NCBI GenBank assembly: GCA_002427325.1
Contig: DIQS01000051.1
Coordinates: 19,097 to 38,903, forward strand
DNA: 19,807 bases
From: Cloacimonetes bacterium UBA5456
GTDB taxonomy: Bacteria; Cloacimonadota; Cloacimonadia; Cloacimonadales; Cloacimonadaceae
Direction of reading: 5' to 3'
The notes under the pieces were generated by a model. The model saw only the letters and a program-made list of their open reading frames with translations. It had not been told where the DNA came from and made no database searches. Below are positions 14,171 to 19,807 of the stretch, piece by piece; position 1 is the stretch's first letter, and every line of letters begins with the position of its first letter. Position numbers and translations under genes: made by a program.

Positions 14171-16066
14171 ATGGCAAAGATCAATATTCTCTCCGAAAAT
14201 GTGCGCAATATGATCGCCGCCGGCGAGGTGATCGAACGCCCCGCCTCGGTGGTGAAGGAATTAGTGGAAAACAGCATTGACGCCGGCTCCAGCGCGATCT
14301 CCGTGATCGTGGAAAACGGCGGCAAAGACCTCATCCAAGTGATTGATAACGGACACGGAATGAGCCCTGACGACGCCATGCTCGCGCTTGAAAGCCACGC
14401 CACCAGCAAGATCAGGAATGTGGAAGACATTGTCCACATCGACTCGCTCGGCTTCCGCGGTGAAGCTCTGCCCTCGATCGCTTCCATCTCCAGCTTTTCT
14501 ATGCTCACTCGCAGCGCTGATCACGAGGTTGCCCTGCGCATCGACATCCGCGACGGCAAGCTCAAAGACGTGCAAAAGACCTCTTCAAATCCCGGCACGA
14601 CCATCTGGGTACGCGGACTTTTCAAAAGCCTGCCTGCAAGGCGTAAGTTCTTACGCAGCGACACAGTAGAGCTAAGGCACATACTCAAATATTTCCACTA
14701 TCAAGCGGTGCTCTATCCCGAAATCAGCTTCAAACTCATCGCCGACGGACGCGAGCGTCTGAACTATATTTCCACCCAAGATCGCAATCAGCGCATGGCA
14801 GAAATCTTTGGCTCCGGCTTCTTTACAGACGACATCATCGAGGTGGATAATAACTTTGAAGACTATCACATAGAAGGTTATATCTTCGGTCTCGAAGAGA
14901 GAGCAAACAAGCTCGTCGATGCGCAATATGTCTTCATCAACGGACGCTTTATCAACGACAAAACCGTGAAACACAGCATCCGCAGTGCCTACGAGCCCTT
15001 CATCCAAAAGACGCGCATCTGGATGAAAGGCCAGACTCCGCCCTACATCCTCTTTCTCAGCGTGCCGCCCACCCAGATCGACATCAACGTCTCGCCCACC
15101 AAAAACGAAGTTCGTTTCCGTGAAAACCAAAAGGTGCATTCCTTTATTTTTGAGACACTTTCCAAATCGCTAAGAGGCTATGAAGACAGCAAGTTTGCCT
15201 CCGCCCGCGAGAAGTTCAGGCACCCCTTCAATAAGGACGAGCGCGCCACCAGCCTCGAGCGCGACATATTCGTGCAAAACACTCCCATGCCGAGATATGC
15301 GGAATATCAGAAGGAGCACAGCAATCTCTTTCAGGCAGACCTTTTCAAAGACGCACATCCCGAAGACATGCAAGACATCCCCATCGTGAACCCCATAAAG
15401 TTCGATAAAGACGAGCAAAGCGAGCTTTTCACGGAGATCCCGAACGACTCCGTGCCCTATAAATTGCTCCTCCAAAGCGAGGAAGAATACATCAATCCCT
15501 GGCAATTGCACAACACCTATATCTTTGTGCAGGTAGAAGATGGCTTAGTCATCATCGACCAACACGCCGCTCACGAACGCATTGTCTATGAAAAGCTCAT
15601 CCATCGCGCCGGCGGCGCACCCGCAACACGCCAAAAGCTGATCATCCCGCTGGTAATCGACATCCCGCCCTATGTCGCCACCGAGATCAAGGAACTCATC
15701 GATGAAAACATGGAACTCTTTAGCAAAGTAGGCTTTATGCTCAAGAAATTCAGCGGCGATTCCATCGTGATCGAAGAGATTCCCGCTGAACTCGGCGACT
15801 TTCAGGGAGGTCAGGTCTTCATCGACATCCTGCAACAATTGGAGACGGAACTGGCGACAAACACAGACTTTAGGGACTCCCTCGCCAAGTCCATCGCCTG
15901 CAAAGCCGCCGTGAAAGCAAATGAGAAGCTCAGCCGCCGCGAAATGCTCGATCTGATCAACAACCTCTTTGCCTGCCAAGTGCCCTATTTCTGCCCCCAC
16001 GGCCGACCGCTCATCGTGAAAATGACACTGAGTGATTTTGAGAAGAAATTCAAGCGCACGCTATGA
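14171..16066 (+). CDS. mutL: DNA mismatch repair protein MutL, endonuclease type
   Basis: MutL couples mismatch recognition by MutS to strand incision and removal. The 631-residue protein has the N-terminal GHKL ATPase motifs ENSIDAG, DNGHGM, SHATSKI and GFRGEALPSI, a variable linker (about 335-425) and a C-terminal dimerisation domain. The metal-dependent nuclease motif DQHAAHERIVYE occupies 463-474 and matches DQHA-x2-E-x4-E exactly. It is supported by ACKAAVKAN (Cys577) and CPHGRP (608-613). This is the form found in bacteria lacking MutH and Dam-directed repair, with nicking done by MutL itself. The start lies three bases after the kinase stop, and the end overlaps miaA as ATGA. Mismatch-repair partner mutS is outside the window. 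Confidence 0.96.
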   Translation: MAKINILSENVRNMIAAGEVIERPASVVKELVENSIDAGSSAISVIVENGGKDLIQVIDNGHGMSPDDAMLALESHATSKIRNVEDIVHIDSLGFRGEALPSIASISSFSMLTRSADHEVALRIDIRDGKLKDVQKTSSNPGTTIWVRGLFKSLPARRKFLRSDTVELRHILKYFHYQAVLYPEISFKLIADGRERLNYISTQDRNQRMAEIFGSGFFTDDIIEVDNNFEDYHIEGYIFGLEERANKLVDAQYVFINGRFINDKTVKHSIRSAYEPFIQKTRIWMKGQTPPYILFLSVPPTQIDINVSPTKNEVRFRENQKVHSFIFETLSKSLRGYEDSKFASAREKFRHPFNKDERATSLERDIFVQNTPMPRYAEYQKEHSNLFQADLFKDAHPEDMQDIPIVNPIKFDKDEQSELFTEIPNDSVPYKLLLQSEEEYINPWQLHNTYIFVQVEDGLVIIDQHAAHERIVYEKLIHRAGGAPATRQKLIIPLVIDIPPYVATEIKELIDENMELFSKVGFMLKKFSGDSIVIEEIPAELGDFQGGQVFIDILQQLETELATNTDFRDSLAKSIACKAAVKANEKLSRREMLDLINNLFACQVPYFCPHGRPLIVKMTLSDFEKKFKRTL

Positions 16067-16974
16067 TCATCATCGTTGAAGGCCCGACGGGCTCAGGGAA
16101 ATCCGCCCTCGCCATAGAGCTTGCCCATAAGCTAAATGGCGAGATTGTCAACTGCGATTCCCGTCAGATTTATAGACACCTGGACATCGGCACCGCCAAA
16201 CCCACAAAGGAAGAGCTCAGCCTCGCAGTTCACCATCTCATCGACATCATAAACCCCGATCAGCCCTATAATGCAGGCCTTTTTGTCCGCGATGCATCAA
16301 GCGCCATAACCGAGATCAAAGCAAGAGGCAAAACGCCTATAATCTGCGGCGGCACAGGACTTTATGTGCGCAGTCTCTTGGAAGGACTCTTTAGCCATCC
16401 ACCTATCCCGCCCGAGACCCGTGCCCAGCTCAAAGCCCGCCTCAAAGAAGAAGGCATAGACGCACTTTACACTGAACTAAAGACAATCGACCCCGTCTTC
16501 GCCGCAAAGATCAGCAACAAAGACAGCCAGCGCATACTCCGCGGCTTAGAAATCCATCACGCCAGCGGCAAAAGCATCAGCGAGCACTGGCAAGAGCAAA
16601 ACAAAACACCGCGCTACGACGCCTTCCGCATCCTGATCAATCCCCCGCGCGAAACACTTTATCAACGCATCAACGACAGACTTTCCAAAATGATTGAAGA
16701 AGGACTAATAGAGGAAATCAGCGAAGTCTTAGAGCGCGGATATTCATGGGAAGCCCCCGGACTTAGTAGCCTCGGCTACAAAGAGTTCCGTCCCTATTTC
16801 GAGAGCCAAGACAGCCTCGAGAATTGCGCCCAAATCGCCGCCCAACACCACCGGAATTATGCAAAAAGACAATGCACTTGGTATCGGAAGATCAGATTTG
16901 ATTTGACATTGGACTCAATCAGCTTTAGATTATCTGATATCACAGGGGTTATAAAGCCCCTAATATTAGATTAA
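16063..16974 (+). CDS. miaA: tRNA dimethylallyltransferase MiaA
   Basis: MiaA adds a dimethylallyl group from DMAPP to N6 of A37 in tRNAs reading UNN codons. The 303-residue product has the P-loop GPTGSGKS (7-14), the tRNA-binding DSRQIYRHLDIGTAKPT, GGTGLYV, SQRILRGLEIHHASGKS and a C-terminal region ending in the RQCTWYRK motif, all typical of the family. The mutL-miaA order is common across bacteria and the four-base overlap indicates co-translation. Length is normal. Stop codon TAA is followed by AAGAGGA, the ribosome-binding site of the next gene. Confidence 0.96.
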   Translation: MIIIVEGPTGSGKSALAIELAHKLNGEIVNCDSRQIYRHLDIGTAKPTKEELSLAVHHLIDIINPDQPYNAGLFVRDASSAITEIKARGKTPIICGGTGLYVRSLLEGLFSHPPIPPETRAQLKARLKEEGIDALYTELKTIDPVFAAKISNKDSQRILRGLEIHHASGKSISEHWQEQNKTPRYDAFRILINPPRETLYQRINDRLSKMIEEGLIEEISEVLERGYSWEAPGLSSLGYKEFRPYFESQDSLENCAQIAAQHHRNYAKRQCTWYRKIRFDLTLDSISFRLSDITGVIKPLILD

Positions 16975-16988
16975 ATAAGAGGATACCA

Positions 16989-17816
16989 GTGCAAGTTGTA
17001 GCAAAAGTTGTGAATCTGCATATTTCTGAAAATGACATAAAACGCGAACTTAGTTGTGGAGGCGACGTCCCCGGCGCTCTCAAACGCTTGATCGATAGAT
17101 GTTTGCTCTTGGCAAAAGCCACAGCAAAAGGGATAGTTGCCACAGACGAGGAGTTCGATTTAGCTCTTCTCGAGCTTTTAGACGAAAAAGAGCCCTTCGG
17201 TCTGCCCGCAGGCGCACTTCAGGATATGCAAGCCGAGGAGATGGAAAGACTGCTCAGAAACAACATCGTCATCCGCAAATATCTCGGCGAAATCTTCCCC
17301 CACGAGTCTCATATCTCAGACGAAAAGCTCCTCGAATTCTATGATGAAAACCCCCAGCACTTTTGCAGCGAAGAGATGGTGCGCTGTTCCCACATCTTCA
17401 TCCGCGGTGAAGACGCCGAAGCCCGCATCAAGCAGATACATTCGCAGATAAACAGCCCCGAAGATTTCTTCAAGCTCTGTGAAAATTGCAGCCATTGCCC
17501 CTCCGGCGATTGTTGCGGCGATCTCGGCTTTTTTGCCCGAGGTCAGCTCTTCAAAGAGATCGAGGAAGTGGCTTTCACCCTCTCTTTGAACGAGATAAGC
17601 CAGCCGCTTGCCAGCCCCGAAGGCTATCACATCTTGCTCTTAACAGACAAAAAGTGCAGCACTTGCATCCCCTTTGAAGAGATCAAAGAAAGCCTGGCAT
17701 CCGAGCTCATCAAGGTTGAAAAAGAATATTACCTAAGCCGCCATCTTGAAGAACTTGCAGAGGAATATCATAGCGAAATAATCATCTACGATAATGCGCT
17801 CAAATCAACTTTCTAA
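16989..17816 (+). CDS. Cysteine-rich PpiC/parvulin-type peptidyl-prolyl isomerase, no signal peptide
   Basis: A 275-residue protein with an N-terminal SurA/PrsA-like helical region (about 1-110) and a parvulin domain (about 128-220). The parvulin domain shows the marks VRCSHIFIR, GDLGFFARGQLFKE and EGYHILLL. It begins at GTG with AAGAGGA just upstream, and the first residues (MQVVAKVVNLHIS) do not form a signal peptide. It is therefore probably cytoplasmic, unlike SurA, and resembles NifM-like or trigger-factor-like folding helpers. It holds eleven cysteines, five in C164-x2-C167-x2-C170-x4-C175-C176 directly before the catalytic GDLG, and a C223-x2-C226 pair. Metal binding or redox sensing is possible. 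It ends 23 bases inside the following aroC-aroQ gene. Confidence 0.85.
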   Translation: MQVVAKVVNLHISENDIKRELSCGGDVPGALKRLIDRCLLLAKATAKGIVATDEEFDLALLELLDEKEPFGLPAGALQDMQAEEMERLLRNNIVIRKYLGEIFPHESHISDEKLLEFYDENPQHFCSEEMVRCSHIFIRGEDAEARIKQIHSQINSPEDFFKLCENCSHCPSGDCCGDLGFFARGQLFKEIEEVAFTLSLNEISQPLASPEGYHILLLTDKKCSTCIPFEEIKESLASELIKVEKEYYLSRHLEELAEEYHSEIIIYDNALKSTF

Positions 17817-19086
17817 GATATTTGGCATCAGCAGTTTCGGTGAATCACACGCTGCTGCCATCGGGCTCTTGATCGATAGCCCCATCCCCAATCTCGACTT
17901 CCCCTTTGAGGAAATAAAACAAGCCCTAAACAAACGAAAATATAAGAGCAATCACACCACCCCGCGCGATGAAGCCGATGAAATCGAGATTCTCAGCGGA
18001 GTTTTTGAAGGCAAAACCACGGGCATGCCGCTTTGTATCATCGTGCGAAACACCGACCACAAAAGTGCTGATTATGAAGCAATTAAAGACATCTTCCGTC
18101 CCGGACACGCCGACTTTTCGTGGTTCAATAAATATCTCATCCATGACTATCGCGGCGGCGGACGCTCCTCCGGACGCGAAACCTTGGCGCGCATCATCGC
18201 CTCAAAACTCAATGAAAGCATACTTGGCGAGATAAAGATTACTGTCACAACCCTTTCCATCGGCGAACTTGAGAATCCGCAGAAAGGCGCAACCGCAGAG
18301 AATCCGCATCATTGGACGGACGAGGAAAGCTATCCCCGCCTCATAGACTATTTGGATAGGATAAAAGAAGATAAAGACAGCGTGGGCGGAGTCTTAGGAG
18401 TCCGAATCACCGGCGTCCCACCCGGCTTAGGCGATCCCATCTATGAAAAGCTTTCCGCAAATATTGCCAAAGCCATGCTCTCTATCGGCAGCGTTCGCGG
18501 CATCCTCTTCGGCGACGGCAAAAGGCTGGCAACAGCATGCGGCAGCGAGGTGAACGACAGATTTTTGGCAGACGGCACTATGACAAACCACCATGGCGGC
18601 ATCCTCGGCGGCGTCAGCACCGGACAGGACATCTATTTCGAGCTCTACATTCGCCCCATCTCTTCCATCGGAAAAAAGCAAGCGGCGCTGAACAAAAACG
18701 GCGAGATCGTTGAAATCCAGCTAAAAGGCAGGCACGACATCAGCCACATCCCACGCATCATCCCCGTGGTGGAAGCCATGCTCAAGCTCACTTTAGCCGA
18801 CGCCATCCAAGCGCAAAAACTCATAGACAGCCGCAAGCAAGACCTCGCCGGCTATCGCGAAATCCTCGACAAGCTGGATGAGGAGCTAATCCTGCTACTT
18901 TATCGCCGCAAGAAGGTCGTAGGGCAAGTAAGAGAATTTAAGCGCGAAAACAGCCTCCCCATCAAGGACGAGGCAAGAGAATACGAGATCATCAGCCGCG
19001 CACAAGAGATCGCAAAAGAGTATGAACTCGATCCCGAACTCACTAAAGAACTAATAAAATTAACTTTAAGGATCTGCTCATCATGA
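17794..19086 (+). CDS. aroC: Chorismate synthase fused to AroQ-type chorismate mutase
   Basis: Residues 1 to about 343 are chorismate synthase, which converts EPSP to chorismate with reduced flavin. Marks are FGESH (15-19, with A instead of the usual G next), FRPGHADFSW (101-110), DYRGGGRSSGRET (118-130), NHHGGILGGVSTGQ (265-278) and KGRHD near 311. Residues 350-430 are an AroQ helical chorismate mutase, converting chorismate to prephenate. Ungapped alignment to E. coli chorismate mutase numbering places R355, R372, K383, D392, R395 and E396 at R11, R28, K39, D48, R51 and E52. The chain ends two residues before the position of Gln88. The start (MRSNQLSKIFG) overlaps the parvulin gene by 23 bp, and the stop overlaps the next gene as ATGA. 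The synthase part is short and divergent, for example RHDI for RHDP. Confidence 0.93.
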   Translation: MRSNQLSKIFGISSFGESHAAAIGLLIDSPIPNLDFPFEEIKQALNKRKYKSNHTTPRDEADEIEILSGVFEGKTTGMPLCIIVRNTDHKSADYEAIKDIFRPGHADFSWFNKYLIHDYRGGGRSSGRETLARIIASKLNESILGEIKITVTTLSIGELENPQKGATAENPHHWTDEESYPRLIDYLDRIKEDKDSVGGVLGVRITGVPPGLGDPIYEKLSANIAKAMLSIGSVRGILFGDGKRLATACGSEVNDRFLADGTMTNHHGGILGGVSTGQDIYFELYIRPISSIGKKQAALNKNGEIVEIQLKGRHDISHIPRIIPVVEAMLKLTLADAIQAQKLIDSRKQDLAGYREILDKLDEELILLLYRRKKVVGQVREFKRENSLPIKDEAREYEIISRAQEIAKEYELDPELTKELIKLTLRICSS

Positions 19087-19807
19087 ATATCATTATATCC
19101 ACCATCTACAAAGATCATTACACAAACACAGGCAACGAACTGATTAAAATTGAATTCCGTCTTGATCTCAGCGATAATTTGGACGAGGTTAAATGGCAAA
19201 ATTTTACCAATCACAACATCCTGACCTATAGAAAAGAGGATCCCGAGAGCCAAGTGCTCGACAAAATGCTTGCCACAAAAGCACTTATCGATCTCGATTA
19301 TAATGACTACGCCAAGCATGATCGCGAAATCCCCCCAGAGCGGCTCATTCTTTCGGCACATTTCACAGACTTTGACGAAGAGCTTTTTATCAGCTTTTTG
19401 GACAGCCCCATCGAGGCAAGTTATTACAAACTAATCTTTAAGCCCGCCAGTTTTTCCGAGATGCTAAGCACAGCAGAGCTAATCGCAAAACGCCCCCATC
19501 GTAAATACATCTTCAACGCCTTAGGCAAGTGGGCATATTTTCAACGCATGCTCTACTACGAATTTAACTCCATAGCGGCATATTTTTCCATATTTGTGCC
19601 GGTTGTCGAGAGCCAACCAAAGGTTGAGGACATCCATAAAATCATGCAAACCTGCAATACCCACAACCTCGTGCTGCTCATCGGGGGCGGCGATCTGAGC
19701 AAATCCGGTAGCATCACTTGGGGCAACGATTTTTATATCACTGAATATCTATCGGATAAGATTGATCTGAATATCGGGCTCAGCGAAGAACACATAAGCA
19801 TGCTTCC
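19083..19807 (+). CDS. aroD: Type I 3-dehydroquinate dehydratase-like, probably fused to AroE-like domain (partial)
   Basis: The open frame has 241 complete codons and continues past the window edge. Residues 1 to about 180 resemble a compact type I dehydroquinase, which dehydrates 3-dehydroquinate through a lysine Schiff base. Visible elements are EFRLDL (24-29), LTYRKED with Arg50, SAHF with His93, YYKL with the candidate Schiff-base Lys116, LGKWAYFQR with Arg155, and SQPKVED in place of the usual GQP segment. From about 190 the pattern LVLLIGGGDLSKSGS then WGNDFYI resembles the N-terminus of shikimate dehydrogenase (AroE: G-x-P-x-x-H-S then HN-x-x-F), but the canonical residues are changed. 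An AroD-AroE fusion is the natural reading next to aroC-aroQ. The dehydroquinase part is much shorter than usual, so activity is uncertain. Confidence 0.68.
   Translation, partial: MNIIISTIYKDHYTNTGNELIKIEFRLDLSDNLDEVKWQNFTNHNILTYRKEDPESQVLDKMLATKALIDLDYNDYAKHDREIPPERLILSAHFTDFDEELFISFLDSPIEASYYKLIFKPASFSEMLSTAELIAKRPHRKYIFNALGKWAYFQRMLYYEFNSIAAYFSIFVPVVESQPKVEDIHKIMQTCNTHNLVLLIGGGDLSKSGSITWGNDFYITEYLSDKIDLNIGLSEEHISML

Noticed and set aside
1..19807. Avoidance of CCNGG sites as a sign of an active R-M system
   Set aside because: Both CCWGG and CCSGG sequences are easy to find by eye in the housekeeping genes, so there is no obvious depletion. A proper count was not possible.

Overview
The window is a bacterial chromosomal segment of mostly housekeeping genes, with one restriction-modification (R-M) cassette at its left edge. 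Gene content points to a Gram-negative-type or candidate-phylum anaerobe. It includes a bifunctional FtcD, the rpmE-DUF1385-prfA neighbourhood, a TGS-type nucleoside kinase, endonuclease-type MutL, and fused aromatic-pathway enzymes. My best guess is the Cloacimonadota / FCB neighbourhood. That is inference from gene content and style, not a database match.

Layout. (1) 1-2000: 11-bp-phased short repeats, then a type II R-M pair, a SPPY-type DNA methyltransferase and an MvaI/BcnI-family (MutH-fold) endonuclease. This stretch is visibly more A+T-rich than the rest and looks acquired. (2) 2351-4644: UDP-glucose 6-dehydrogenase overlapping a UDP-glucuronate 4-epimerase-like gene. Together they would make UDP-glucuronate and UDP-galacturonate for surface polysaccharide. 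(3) 4645-5001: a gene-poor gap with a possible frameshifted remnant on the minus strand. (4) 5002-5430: an HU-family protein, a 29-residue bS22/mS38-like ribosomal peptide and an intrinsic terminator. (5) 5611-11343: rpmE with its own terminator, then a tightly packed run: DUF1385 membrane protein, prfA, a CNNM/CBS/CorC protein, ftcD and an unusual shikimate kinase. (6) 11414-12373: the only confident minus-strand gene, a YitT-family membrane protein, with a terminator facing the shikimate kinase. (7) 12506-19807: a second tight run: nucleoside kinase, mutL, miaA, a cysteine-rich parvulin without signal peptide, an AroC-AroQ fusion, and a short AroD-like gene continuing into an AroE-like domain at the window edge.

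The most interesting material is the compacted aromatic pathway at the right end (chorismate synthase fused to chorismate mutase, overlapping an AroD/AroE-type fusion). Next are the shikimate kinase with an insertion that encodes a terminator-like hairpin, the cysteine-rich cytoplasmic parvulin, and the MvaI/BcnI-like nuclease with an apparent Asp-to-Asn change at a catalytic metal-ligand position. I saw no tRNA, rRNA, CRISPR array, insertion sequence or riboswitch.
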